NCBI GenBank assembly: GCA_035250245.1 | Contig: DATFFH010000025.1 | Coordinates: forward strand, 1-42,374 | Source: Luteimonas_C sp035250245 | GTDB lineage: Bacteria > Pseudomonadota > Gammaproteobacteria > Xanthomonadales > Xanthomonadaceae | DNA length: 42,374 nt | Direction: 5' to 3' | Part shown: one piece after another, positions 23,818 through 32,594 of the stretch | Layout: each line of letters starts with the position of its first letter | Numbering within the stretch: position 1 is the stretch's first letter | Position numbers and translations under genes: made by a program | The notes under the pieces: model-generated | The model's input: the letters and a program-made list of their open reading frames with translations, nothing else | What the model was told of the DNA's origin: nothing | The model's database searches: none

Positions 23818-24228
23818 ATGGCCACCCAGACCTACACCGGCGGCTGCCATTGCGGCGACGTGCGCTACGAAGTCGACTTGGACCTGGCCGAAGGCGGCGG
23901 CAAGTGCAATTGCACGATCTGCCGCAAGACCCGCAACTGGAGCGCCAGCGTCAAGCCCGAAGCGTTCCGCCTGCTGAAGGGCGCGGACGCGGTGACCGAT
24001 TACCAGTTCAACAGCAACAGCGTGCATTGGCCATTCTGCAAGCGCTGCGGCGTGCGCAGTTACGGCAACGGCGACATTCCCGAGGTCGGCGGCAAGTATT
24101 ACTCGGTGCAGCTGGCGACGCTGGACGTGGCGGACGAAACCTTGGCCGCGGCGCCAGTTCGCTATTGCAACGGGCGCGACAACGATTGGTGGCACGAACC
24201 GAGCGAGGCGGAGAAGAAGTTTTTGTAG
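23818..24228 (+). CDS. GFA/CENP-V domain zinc protein
   Basis: The 136-residue protein has the GFA-domain cysteine pattern: GGCHCGDVRYEV (C10, C12), CNCTICRKT (C30, C32, C35) and FCKRCGVRSYG (about C74, C77). It is the same fold as Gfa at 14263 but short, and aligns with the many small GFA-domain proteins of unknown substrate, not with the formaldehyde enzyme. GARCENTG-type glutathione use is not proven. A family A repeat lies just upstream, 51 nt before the ATG. The stop reads TTGTAG, but no repeat arm follows it. Confidence 0.85.
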   Translation: MATQTYTGGCHCGDVRYEVDLDLAEGGGKCNCTICRKTRNWSASVKPEAFRLLKGADAVTDYQFNSNSVHWPFCKRCGVRSYGNGDIPEVGGKYYSVQLATLDVADETLAAAPVRYCNGRDNDWWHEPSEAEKKFL

Positions 24229-24272
24229 TTGCCGCGTGCGGTCGACACAACAGCGGATAGCGCCTTTGCTCT

Positions 24273-24451
24273 AGCCGTCATTCCCGCGAAGGCGGGAATC
24301 CAGAGCCTTAGCCGTCATCCCGGTGAAAGCCGGGGATCCGGCTTGATCTTGCTTTTCGGCTTTGAGCAACCGCAAAGTGGGTCCCGGCTTTCGCTGGGAC
24401 GACGTCAAAAGCCTAAGGCGCTGGATTCCCGCCTTCGCGGGAATGACGGCT
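24273..24451. repeat. Nested long inverted repeat (GTCATTCCCGCG type)
   Basis: The outer arms are AGCCGTCATTCCCGCGAAGG...ATCCAG at the left and CTGGATTCCCGCC...GAATGACGGCT at the right. The inner pair, GTCATCCCGGTGAAAGCCGG and CCCGGCTTTCGCTGGGACGAC, is also mirrored. The whole 179-nt piece could fold into one long cruciform or hairpin. It fills the gap between the GFA-domain gene and the DUF924 gene. Confidence 0.88.
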
Positions 24452-24479
24452 TAGAAAGCGAGCTTCCGGAGAAAGATCG

Positions 24480-25019
24480 ATGCACGTGACACCTGCCGAC
24501 ATCGTCGGCTTCTGGCGCGAAGCCGGCTACGCGAAATGGTTCGCTCGCGACGATGCGTTCGACGCCGAATTCAAGCGGCTATGCGAAGCCGCGCATTACG
24601 CGGCCGCGCGCCGCGAACTCGAAGCCTGGATGGAGACCGCCGAAGGCGCGTTGGCGCTGCTGCTCCTGCTGGACCAGTACCCGCGCAACTGCTTCCGCCG
24701 CAGCGGCCACGCCTACGCGACCGATCCGTTGGCCCGGCACTACGCCGCGCGTGCGGTGGAGGCGGGTTTCGACCGGCAGGTCGACGAAACCTTGCGCGCG
24801 TTCTTCTACCTGCCGTTCGAGCATTCCGAAGATATCGCCGATCAGGAACGCTCGGTCGCCTTGTCGCAGGACCTGGGCGGTGAATATCTGAAGTACGCCG
24901 TGGCCCATCGCGACGTGATCGCGCGTTTCGGCCGGTTTCCGCACCGCAATCGCGAGTTAGGTCGGGAAAGCACGCTAGAGGAACAGGCCTATCTCGATGC
25001 CGGGGGCGGCTTCGGCTGA
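24480..25019 (+). CDS. DUF924 family protein
   Basis: The 179-residue protein shows the DUF924 signatures: an N-terminal IVGFWREAGYAKWFARDDAFDAEF, LALLLLLDQYPRNCFRRSGHAYATD in the middle, and FFYLPFEHSEDIADQERSVAL. DUF924 is an all-helical TPR-like fold of unknown function, common in proteobacteria. GGAGAAAGATCG precedes the ATG at 24480. No signal or membrane segment is visible, so it should be cytoplasmic. The stop lies eight bases before the family F repeat. Confidence 0.88.
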   Translation: MHVTPADIVGFWREAGYAKWFARDDAFDAEFKRLCEAAHYAAARRELEAWMETAEGALALLLLLDQYPRNCFRRSGHAYATDPLARHYAARAVEAGFDRQVDETLRAFFYLPFEHSEDIADQERSVALSQDLGGEYLKYAVAHRDVIARFGRFPHRNRELGRESTLEEQAYLDAGGGFG

Positions 25020-25027
25020 CGCTTTTC

Positions 25028-25087
25028 GTAGGTGCGAATTCATTCGCACGCTCTTCCCGCAAAACGTGCGAATGAATTCGCACCTAC
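25028..25087. repeat. GTAG-type inverted-dimer repeat, family F
   Basis: The arms are GTAGGTGCGAATTCATTCGC and the mirror ending GAATTCGCACCTAC; the hairpin is GTGCGAAT/ATTCGCAC. It is separated by 12 nt from a family G element. The second copy is at 40461-40531. Confidence 0.9.
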
Positions 25088-25099
25088 AAAAAAAGCATC

Positions 25100-25184
25100 G
25101 TAGGGCGGAACCGCCGCAGGCGATTCCGCCGACAGGATGCGTCGGAACCCCGTGGCGGAATCCGCTTCGCGGGTTCCGCCCTAC
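25100..25184. repeat. GTAG-type inverted-dimer repeat, family G
   Basis: The left arm is GTAGGGCGGAACCGCCGCAG continuing GCGATTCCGCC, and the right arm ends GGTTCCGCCCTAC. The stem is GGCGGAA/TTCCGCC around a longer loop. It ends five bases before the stop of the glutaredoxin-rhodanese gene. The second copy is at 37898-37981. Confidence 0.88.
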
Positions 25185-25189
25185 GAACT

Positions 25190-26119
25190 TCAATAGCGCG
25201 GCAGCGAGGGATCGACGTCGTTGGCCCAGGCGTCGATGCCGCCTTCGACGTTGTAGACGTCGGTGAAGCCCAGCCCGCGAAAATGCTCCGCGGCCTGCGC
25301 GCTGCGCCCGCCGTGATGGCAGAGGAAGGCCAGCGCCGTGGTTTTCGGCAATGCGCGCAAACGCTCGATGCCGTCGCCGTCCAGCGTGTCGAACGCGACG
25401 CGCACCGCGGCCTGCGCGCGTTCGTCGGGCGGACGCACGTCGACCAGGATCAGGCCGCCGGCGGCGACGCGTTCGTTCGCCTGAGCCGGGCTGAGCCCGC
25501 GCACCGGCGCGGGCGCGTTGGGGTTGTCGATCACCAGGCCGCGGCCGCGCGCGTCGTCGGCCCAATCGATGGTCAGGCCATCGGCGCGGCGCGCGCCGCT
25601 CAAGTCGAACTGGACGCGGACGCCTTCGGCTTGCGCGGTGACCGCGTTCGGATCGTCCTGGGCCAATTGCAAACGGGTGCGGAAGTTCTTGTCGATGTCG
25701 AGCTTGACCACCACCTCGCCGCCGGCATCTTCCACCGCTTGGCGCAGCATTTGCGCCGCGGCGGGCGTGATGTTGATCGTCGGCGGCGTGCGGTCCGGCG
25801 GCGGCAGGCCGAGCGCGCCGTGCAGTTCGCCGCTGTTGGCCATCTGTTCGATGATGTCGCTGCCGCCGACCAGTTGGCCGTCGATGTACAGCTGCGGGAT
25901 GGTCGGCCATTCGCCGTAGGCCTTGATCCCTTCGCGGATCTCGCCGTCCTGCAGCACGTCGCTGTGCGCGTATTCGACGCCCAGCGCTTCCAGCGCGGCT
26001 ACGGCCTTGGCCGAAAACCCGCATTGCGGCGCGTTCGGAGAGCCTTTCATGAACAGCACCACGCGGTTGGAATTGAGCAGCGTTTCGATGCGCTGGCGCA
26101 GGGCGGGGTCGAGGGACAT
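25190..26119 (-). CDS. Monothiol glutaredoxin fused to an IscA-like and a rhodanese domain
   Basis: The 309-residue protein has three parts. Residues 1-105 are a Grx4/GrxD-type monothiol glutaredoxin with C33-G-F-S and the GSDIIEQM glutathione-binding loop; this type transfers iron-sulfur clusters. Residues about 115-203 (INITPAAAQMLRQAVE...ADGLTIDWADD) resemble the HesB/IscA A-type carrier fold, but all three cluster-binding cysteines are missing. Residues 208-309 are a rhodanese domain with a catalytic Cys267 in FLCHHGGRS. The role is probably cluster or sulfur trafficking in the cytoplasm. The start at 26119 is normal for Grx4. No other Fe-S genes are adjacent. Confidence 0.88.
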   Translation of the reverse strand: MSLDPALRQRIETLLNSNRVVLFMKGSPNAPQCGFSAKAVAALEALGVEYAHSDVLQDGEIREGIKAYGEWPTIPQLYIDGQLVGGSDIIEQMANSGELHGALGLPPPDRTPPTINITPAAAQMLRQAVEDAGGEVVVKLDIDKNFRTRLQLAQDDPNAVTAQAEGVRVQFDLSGARRADGLTIDWADDARGRGLVIDNPNAPAPVRGLSPAQANERVAAGGLILVDVRPPDERAQAAVRVAFDTLDGDGIERLRALPKTTALAFLCHHGGRSAQAAEHFRGLGFTDVYNVEGGIDAWANDVDPSLPRY

Positions 26120-26179
26120 CGGGGCGGTCCAGCTTAGGGGAATCCCTATTTTACGCCTCCTGCGGACTCCACGCTCTTT

Positions 26180-26268
26180 GTAGGAGCGGCTTTAGCCGCG
26201 AGCTCTTTCTCCGAACCGCGGCGATGTCGCGATTTGAAGGAAAAGCTCGCGGCTAAAGCCGCTCCTAC
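26180..26268. repeat. GTAG-type inverted-dimer repeat, family A
   Basis: This is the third copy, with arms GTAGGAGCGGCTTTAGCCGC and the mirror ending GCCGCTCCTAC. The spacer, including GCGATGTCGCGATTTGAAGG, is clearly related to the other two. It lies in the divergent gap between the glutaredoxin fusion and the deacetylase. Confidence 0.9.
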
Positions 26269-26302
26269 AAAAAAGCCGCGATAGTGGGGCATCATCGCCG
26301 CC

Positions 26303-27088
26303 ATGGATCTGCATCGCCCGCCGCGCCACCCGCATGCCTGGTGGCTGTTCCTGATCGCCTCGCAGCTGCTCGTGGCCGCGATCTGGTGGCGCTACGGCTG
26401 GCGGATCGGCTTGCCGGCGATGATGGCCTCGCACCTGCCGTTCTGGTGGGGCGTGTTGTGGCCGCGTTCGCGGATGTACGGCCCGGCGCTGACGCGACTG
26501 CCGATCGCGGAACAGAAAGTCTGGCTGACGATCGATGACGGGCCGTCCGACGATACCGTCGCGATTCTGGACGCGCTGGACGCGCACCGCGCCAAGGCGA
26601 CTTTTTTCCTGGTCGGCGCACGCAGCGCCGCGCGGCCGGACTTGGTGCGCGAGATCGCGCGCCGCGGCCACGGCATCGGCAACCATAGCGCCACCCATCC
26701 CTCGGCCTGGTTCTGGACGCTCGGCCCACGGCGGATGCGGCGCGAGATCGCCGATTGCCAGCGCATCCTGGCAGAGATCACCGGCACCGCGCCGCGCTGG
26801 TTCCGTGCCGTGGTCGGGCACGCCAATCCCTTCGTCGCGCCGCCGCTGCGCGATTTGGGCTTGGCTCGCGTGGCTTGGAACGCGCGCGGTTTCGACGCGG
26901 TGCGCCACGACGTCGAGGGCGTGGTGGCGATGATCGAACGCGATTTGGCGCCTGGCGGCATCGTGCTTTTGCACGAAGGCGCGAGGCACGGGCGTAACCT
27001 GGAGATGATCGCCGCCTTGCTGCGGCGCTTGGACGCCCGCGGCTATTCGACCGTCCTGCCCGACGAACTCCCCGCGCAGCCGCGCTGA
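26303..27088 (+). CDS. Membrane-anchored polysaccharide deacetylase (NodB homology domain)
   Basis: The 261-residue protein has two hydrophobic N-terminal segments (about 14-28 and 36-53), followed by a NodB domain. Motif 1 is WLTIDDGPSDDTV with the catalytic and metal Asp. Motif 2 is GNHSATHP with the two metal His. Motif 3 reads FRAVVGHANPF, and motif 5 is IVLLHEGARHG. The family removes N- or O-acetyl groups from glycans such as peptidoglycan or exopolysaccharide. In xanthomonad relatives motif 3 usually has R-A-P; here Pro is replaced by Val. The substrate is unknown. It precedes the sigma factor gene by 126 nt. Confidence 0.87.
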   Translation: MDLHRPPRHPHAWWLFLIASQLLVAAIWWRYGWRIGLPAMMASHLPFWWGVLWPRSRMYGPALTRLPIAEQKVWLTIDDGPSDDTVAILDALDAHRAKATFFLVGARSAARPDLVREIARRGHGIGNHSATHPSAWFWTLGPRRMRREIADCQRILAEITGTAPRWFRAVVGHANPFVAPPLRDLGLARVAWNARGFDAVRHDVEGVVAMIERDLAPGGIVLLHEGARHGRNLEMIAALLRRLDARGYSTVLPDELPAQPR

Positions 27089-27214
27089 ACGCGCCGATAT
27101 TGCACCGCAGCGTGCAGCGCCGTTTTTGAGGTGATTACGCTGCGCCGGCGCGGTGGCGTCCGCACGCGCCAGGTTCGGAAGGATTCGCGGGGCGTCCGGG
27201 GGGCGCAGACATCC

Positions 27215-27784
27215 ATGGCCAATTCAGTTCCGCGGTCGTTCGATGCCGCCTCCCTGGCCGAATACGGGGAGGATTTCGCCGACCGCTGGAACAACGTGTC
27301 GCTGCGCTATCGGGCTCCGCTGCGCGGCTTTTTCGCCAAGCGGGTGAAGGACGCGGCCGAGGTCGAGGACCTGACCCAGGAGGTCTTCCTGCACCTGATC
27401 CGGCGCGCCCGCGGCGAGCCGATCGAGCACGTGGAGCAGTACGTGTTCCAGGTCGCCGCCAACGCCCTGCGCGACTGGCGGCGGCGCCGGGACGTCCGGG
27501 ACCAGGACGCCCACGAGTCGTTCGACGCCGAAATCCACCAGCCCGCTACGGATATTTCGCCGGAGCGCGTCTTACTGGGTAGGGAAGCGGTCGAGCAGGT
27601 CGAAGCGGTGCTGCGCGGGCTGCCCGAACGGACCCGCGACGTGTTCGTGCTGCGGGCCCTGGAGCAGCGCAGGTACGCCGAGATCGCGACGATGATGGGC
27701 ATTTCGGTGCGCGCGGCCGAGAAACACATGGCCAAGGCGTTGGCTAAGTTGGGCATCGCCATGGCGGCGGAGGATCGGGACTAG
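27215..27784 (+). CDS. ECF sigma factor, FecI-like
   Basis: I take the ATG at 27215 (189 residues); a GTG at 27131 would add a basic tail. Region 2 is YRAPLRGFFAKRVKDAAEVEDLTQEVFLHLI, and region 4 is LRGLPERTRDVFVLRALEQRRYAEIATMMGISVRAAEKHMAKAL with the helix-turn-helix. This is the iron-starvation/cell-surface-signalling type. It is followed after 77 nt by a FecR gene and then a TonB receptor with a signalling domain, the standard order of a FecIRA-type system. The sigma factor would direct transcription of the receptor and perhaps of the genes beyond. No target promoter could be identified by eye. Confidence 0.92.
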   Translation: MANSVPRSFDAASLAEYGEDFADRWNNVSLRYRAPLRGFFAKRVKDAAEVEDLTQEVFLHLIRRARGEPIEHVEQYVFQVAANALRDWRRRRDVRDQDAHESFDAEIHQPATDISPERVLLGREAVEQVEAVLRGLPERTRDVFVLRALEQRRYAEIATMMGISVRAAEKHMAKALAKLGIAMAAEDRD

Positions 27785-27861
27785 CTGGCCGCGGCCGGGC
27801 TGGCCCCGGACAATGGGACGCGCCGGATGCGCGTTCGCGGCGACTGCTAGAGACACGGCAG

Positions 27862-28935
27862 ATGAACAGGAAAGACATTCCAATCAGAGATCGGATCGAA
27901 GGCCCCGTTGCCGGCATCGAAGAGGAGGCCGCGCGCTGGAGCGAAATCCTGCGCGAGACTGCCCCCGGCGACAGCCGCACGCGCGAGGAATTCGAAGCCT
28001 GGCGCGCCCGCTCGCCCGAACATACGCGGGCCTTCGCGCGCGCGCAGTCGGCGCACGCGCTGGCGCGCTCGGTCGCAGATGCGCCGCAAATGCGCGCGCT
28101 GCGCGGCGAAACTCTGGACCGCATCGCGCGCCGCGGCCGGCGCCGCGCCTGGACGCGGCGTTTCGCGATCGCCGCATCGGTGCTGGTCACGGCCGGGCTG
28201 GGCGTGTTCCTGTTGCGTCCGGAAGCCGCGCGCCAGGCTTATCGCGACGCCCGCGGCACGTTGGCCGGCAATGTCTACACCACCGAGATCGGACAGCGTT
28301 CCACCGTGACCCTGGACGACGGTTCGATCCTCACCCTCAACACCGACAGCCGCGTTTCGGTGCATTACGAAACCGGCTTGCGCAGCGTGACGCTGGAACG
28401 CGGCCAGGCTTTGTTCAAAGTGGCCAAGGACGGCGCGCGCCCGTTCGTTGTGGAAGCGGGCGGTCGGCACGTGACCGCGCTGGGCACCGAATTCGACGTG
28501 CGCGTTTCCGAGCGCATGTTCGAGGTGACCTTGCTGGAAGGCCGGGTGAAGGTGACGCGCGAGCGCGGCGATCGTGAAGCGGCCGACATGCCCTTGGCCG
28601 AGTTGCGTCCGGGCCAGCAATTCGTCGAAGTCGCCAAGGCGCGTCCGCAGGTGCGAGAAGCCGACGTGAAGCGCATCGTCAGCTGGCGGCGCGGCCAAGT
28701 GGTGTTCGAAGACGAACGCTTGGCGGACGCGGTCGCCGAAATGAACCGCTATTCTCGCCAGCAGGTCGTGCTGGGCGACGAGCGTTTGGCGTCGCTGCGC
28801 ATCAGCGGCGCATTCAACACCGGCGATACCGGCACGTTCGTCGAAGCCTTGGTGGCTTACTTCCCGATCGAGCGCGCCCCGGACGAGCGCAAGGGCACGA
28901 TCGTGCTGAGTCCGCGGCAGCCTTTGCGGGGTTGA
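27862..28935 (+). CDS. FecR family anti-sigma factor / signal transducer
   Basis: The 357-residue inner-membrane protein has an N-terminal DUF4880-like cytoplasmic domain (EEEAARWSEILRE...EEFEAWRARSPEHTRAFARAQ) that binds the sigma factor, and one transmembrane segment at about 101-118. A periplasmic FecR domain follows (GQRSTVTLDDGSILTLNTDS, RGQALFKVAKDGARPFVVEAGG, VTALGTEFDVR), then a C-terminal DUF4974-like region (FEDERLADAVAEMNRYSRQQVV). It would sense occupancy of the adjacent receptor through its STN domain and control sigma factor activity. The start ATG has no strong ribosome-binding site. Confidence 0.93.
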   Translation: MNRKDIPIRDRIEGPVAGIEEEAARWSEILRETAPGDSRTREEFEAWRARSPEHTRAFARAQSAHALARSVADAPQMRALRGETLDRIARRGRRRAWTRRFAIAASVLVTAGLGVFLLRPEAARQAYRDARGTLAGNVYTTEIGQRSTVTLDDGSILTLNTDSRVSVHYETGLRSVTLERGQALFKVAKDGARPFVVEAGGRHVTALGTEFDVRVSERMFEVTLLEGRVKVTRERGDREAADMPLAELRPGQQFVEVAKARPQVREADVKRIVSWRRGQVVFEDERLADAVAEMNRYSRQQVVLGDERLASLRISGAFNTGDTGTFVEALVAYFPIERAPDERKGTIVLSPRQPLRG

Positions 28936-29071
28936 CGCGCACGGCGCTTGGTGCGCCGCAAAACAGAACTCCCAGGTTCAGAAAGAAGATCCGTCGCATG
29001 CGCGGTTCGGGTTTTCGTTTCGCCCGCGTCTGTATTAGGACAGGCGCATGCCGATCAGCGAAGGAGGGGCG

Positions 29072-32000
29072 ATGCAGTTGCCAGACGGGGGGCGTCGGCG
29101 GAATCGCGTGTTGAAGCCGTGCGCATTGCTGATCGCGTTGCTGCCATGTCTGGCGCACGCGGGCCAGGACGCCGACAGCACGCGTTTCGACATTCCGCCG
29201 CAACGGTTGGATACGGCATTGTCCGAGTACGCGCGGCAGAGCGGCAAGCAATTGCTGTATTCGCCGGACTTGGCCGCCGGCAAGGCCGCGCGCGCGGTGC
29301 AGGGCGAGAAGGCGCCGCTGCAGGCGTTGGAAGAACTGCTCGCTGGCACAGGCTTGCGCTATGCGACCAGCGCTTCGGGCGCGATCCTGATCAGCGACGC
29401 TTCGCAGCGTGACCCTGCGGCCACATCCGCCGATGGGGGGCCCTCGGGAAACGCCCAACGGGGCGCCGAAACACCGCCGGCGGCGTCCCAGGAACAGGCC
29501 CTGCCAACGGCGCCAAGCGCAAGCCCGGCTAGGGCGGCGGAAGCCAAGACGCTCGATACGATCGTCGTCACCGCGCAGAAGAAGGTCGAGAACATCCAGA
29601 AGGTGCCGATCGCGATCACCGCTTTCGGCGGCGACGAACTCAACGACCGCAAGATCGAAACCGGCGGCGACCTGGTCACCGCGACGCCGAACGTCAGCTT
29701 CACCAAGACCAATTTCGCCAGCTACAACTTCCAGATCCGCGGCATCGGCACGCAGGCCTTGTCGGTGACCACCGATCCGGCGGTGGCGGTCAGTTTCAAC
29801 AGTACGCCGATGATCCGCAACCGACTGTTCGAGCAGGAATATTTCGACGTGGAACGGGTCGAGGTGCTGCGTGGACCGCAGGGCACGTTGTACGGCCGCA
29901 ATGCCACGGCGGGCGTGGTGAACATGATCCCGAACCTGGCCGATCCCGGCGCGTTCGAAGCCAACGTCAAGGGCGAGGTGGGCAATTACGAATCACGCCG
30001 CATCAACGGCATGATCAACGTGCCGCTCAGCGACACCTTCGCATTCCGCCTGGCCACCCAATACACGAAACGCGACGGCTACGACGAAAACACCGTCACC
30101 GGCAAGAAGGTCAACGACCGCGATCTGCTGTCGGTGCGCACCTCGTTCGCGTGGAAGCCGAGCGACGTGTTCAGCGCGAACCTGGTCTGGGAGCATTTCC
30201 AGGAAGACGACCAGCGCGCGCGCACCGGCAAGCAGCTTTGCCACACCGACCCGGGCCCGGTCACGATCGGCGAGACCACGGTGTCGGACCTGGACCGCAA
30301 TTACATGAGCCAGGCCTGCGTGGACGGCTCGCTCTACAACCGCGGCGCGTTCGGCGTGCCCAACGGCGGCAGCCTGCCGTTCGTGCTGGGCACCAATACC
30401 GCGCCGGTGGGTTACCTGTTCGACGAAAACGGCAATTTCCTGGACGTCGCCACGCTGATCCCGCGCGGGCTGAATCCCTACGCCGGCGTCGTCCAGTCGG
30501 ACGACCTGCGCCAGATCGCCACCACCTACGACCCGGTGTTCAAAGCCGAGAACGACGTGGTGCAGCTGAACTTCGACGCCGAAGTGAGCGATCACCTGCA
30601 ATTCATCTCGCAAAGCTTGTACACCCGCGACCAGTACTACTCGACGCAGGATTACGGTCGCTTCCAGTCCAATCCGGTGTTCACCAACACCTCCGGCGGC
30701 GTGTCGCGCTTCCTGCCGGACGGCACGATCGGGCCGGCCAACGATTTCCTGCCCAACGGCGTCTTCTGCGATCCGCAACTGGGGTGCTCGGACCGCATGC
30801 TGACCGTGGACCTGGTCGATTCGGACAGCACTCAGTGGTCGCAGGAGTTCCGCCTGCAGTCCTCGTTCGACGGGCCGTTCAATTTCAGCGTTGGCGCCAA
30901 TTACCTGGAATACAAGGTCGACGAAAGCTACTACGTGTTCAGCAACGTGCTGACCGCGGCGGCGCAGATCATCTTCAACGGCACCGACACCGGCGCGCCG
31001 CCCGCCTACTGCCAGCCGGGCACGGCGACGAAGATCATCGACGGCCTGGATACCGGCATTCCCTGCGTGTACATCGATCCGAATCCGCTGAACGGGATCG
31101 ATGGCCAGGGCCACAACTATTTCCGCAGCCGGAATCTGGCCAAGACGCGTTCGACCGCGATTTTCGGCGAGACGTATTGGCAACTGTCGGATACGGTGAA
31201 GCTGACCGCAGGCTTGCGCTACACCCGCGACGTCAAGACGACCACGCCGATTCCCAGCCAGACCTTGCTCACCGCTACGGATCCGCCGCTGTACACCGCC
31301 GGCGGGGGCTACGTCGGCTACGGCTATCCCGCCAACCCGGACATCCGCCAGACCTGGAACGAACCGACCGGGCGCTTGGTACTGGACTGGTCGCCGGATC
31401 TTTCGTTCACCGACAGCACGATGCTCTACGCCTCGGCTTCGCGAGGCTACAAGGCCGGCGGCACCAATTCGCCGGGCATCGGTTCCAATCCGCAATACCT
31501 GACCTTCGAACAGCGCAATCCGGAATTCAAGGCCGAGTACGTCAACGCCTTCGAGATGGGCATGAAGAACGTGATGGGCGGCGGCAAGTTCCTGTTCAAC
31601 GCCACGGTCTTCTACAACGACTACCAGGATTACCAGATCTCGCAGATCCAGGACCGCGCGACGCTCAACGAGAACTTCGACGCCGAAACCTGGGGCGCGG
31701 AATTCGAAGCGGTGTGGCGGCCGACGCCAGCTTTCGAATTGAGCGGCAACGTGGGCTTGCTGGATACCAAGATCGGCAAGAACCAATATTCGATCGACGT
31801 GATGGACCGCACCGCCGGCAACGACGATTGGGTGGTGGTGCGGCCATGGCTGCAGCTGGCTTCCAACTGCATCGCGCCCAAAGAGCTGGTGGAGAAGGTG
31901 CTGCAGGCGACCTACACCCAGCCGGCGCCGTTCAACAACGCGGCCAACAACCTCAACAGCTTCTGCACCAACAACTACTATCTTTCCGCCGGCGGCTTCA

Positions 32001-32479
32001 CCCGCGACCAGGGTTTCGAAGGCGGACCCGGCGACCGCGCCTACCTGCTCGGCACCGACATCTACTACAACCCGCTCACCGATGCGCCGAACGGCGGCGC
32101 CGGCTTCGCCAAGAACGTCGGCGGCAACCAGTTGCCGAACGCGCCGCATCTCACGGTGAGCCTGAGCCCGCAATACCGGTTCGCGCTGGCGCAAGGCGAC
32201 CTCACCTTGCGCGCCGACCTGTACTACCAGGGCCCGAGTTGGGCACGGATCTACCAGGACAAGATCGACCGCCTGCACGACTGGGGCAACGTCAATCTCT
32301 CTTTGACCTACCAGCACATCGACAGCGACCTGACCGTGCAGCTGTACGTGAAGAACGCGCTCGGCGGCAAAGCCATCACCGGCACCTTCCTCAACAGCGA
32401 CGACACCGGCCTGACTTCGAACGCGTTCATCCAGGATCCGCGGATCATCGGCCTTTCGATCCGCAAAGGCTTCTACTGA
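29072..32479 (+). CDS. TonB-dependent outer-membrane receptor with N-terminal signalling (STN) domain
   Basis: The start is the ATG at 29072, with AAGGAGG upstream; an earlier ATG at 29048 is less likely. The 1135-residue protein has a Sec signal (about 1-30), then an STN domain (FDIPPQRLDTALSEYARQSG...EELLAGTGLRYATSASGAILI). A Gln/Ala-rich linker and a TonB-box-like TLDTIVVTAQKK near residue 160 follow, then the plug (VPIAITAFGGDEL...GPQGTLYGRNATAGVVNMI) and a beta-barrel ending in an aromatic Tyr. Unlike most receptors the loops contain several cysteine pairs. The ligand is unknown. With the sigma and FecR genes upstream it forms a cell-surface signalling unit. Confidence 0.95.
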   Translation: MQLPDGGRRRNRVLKPCALLIALLPCLAHAGQDADSTRFDIPPQRLDTALSEYARQSGKQLLYSPDLAAGKAARAVQGEKAPLQALEELLAGTGLRYATSASGAILISDASQRDPAATSADGGPSGNAQRGAETPPAASQEQALPTAPSASPARAAEAKTLDTIVVTAQKKVENIQKVPIAITAFGGDELNDRKIETGGDLVTATPNVSFTKTNFASYNFQIRGIGTQALSVTTDPAVAVSFNSTPMIRNRLFEQEYFDVERVEVLRGPQGTLYGRNATAGVVNMIPNLADPGAFEANVKGEVGNYESRRINGMINVPLSDTFAFRLATQYTKRDGYDENTVTGKKVNDRDLLSVRTSFAWKPSDVFSANLVWEHFQEDDQRARTGKQLCHTDPGPVTIGETTVSDLDRNYMSQACVDGSLYNRGAFGVPNGGSLPFVLGTNTAPVGYLFDENGNFLDVATLIPRGLNPYAGVVQSDDLRQIATTYDPVFKAENDVVQLNFDAEVSDHLQFISQSLYTRDQYYSTQDYGRFQSNPVFTNTSGGVSRFLPDGTIGPANDFLPNGVFCDPQLGCSDRMLTVDLVDSDSTQWSQEFRLQSSFDGPFNFSVGANYLEYKVDESYYVFSNVLTAAAQIIFNGTDTGAPPAYCQPGTATKIIDGLDTGIPCVYIDPNPLNGIDGQGHNYFRSRNLAKTRSTAIFGETYWQLSDTVKLTAGLRYTRDVKTTTPIPSQTLLTATDPPLYTAGGGYVGYGYPANPDIRQTWNEPTGRLVLDWSPDLSFTDSTMLYASASRGYKAGGTNSPGIGSNPQYLTFEQRNPEFKAEYVNAFEMGMKNVMGGGKFLFNATVFYNDYQDYQISQIQDRATLNENFDAETWGAEFEAVWRPTPAFELSGNVGLLDTKIGKNQYSIDVMDRTAGNDDWVVVRPWLQLASNCIAPKELVEKVLQATYTQPAPFNNAANNLNSFCTNNYYLSAGGFTRDQGFEGGPGDRAYLLGTDIYYNPLTDAPNGGAGFAKNVGGNQLPNAPHLTVSLSPQYRFALAQGDLTLRADLYYQGPSWARIYQDKIDRLHDWGNVNLSLTYQHIDSDLTVQLYVKNALGGKAITGTFLNSDDTGLTSNAFIQDPRIIGLSIRKGFY

Positions 32480-32594
32480 TTCGACCGTTCAACACGCCTT
32501 GTCCGCAAGGCAGCGCCGCCACGCGCCGTGTTCTCCGTGGCAACCCTCGGGCGCGGAGGCGTCCGGGCCCTCAACTACATCGGAGTACAGCGTC

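Noticed and set aside
29993..32317. 774-codon open frame opposite the TonB receptor
   Set aside because: It has antisense composition and no recognisable domain, and the plus-strand receptor is complete.
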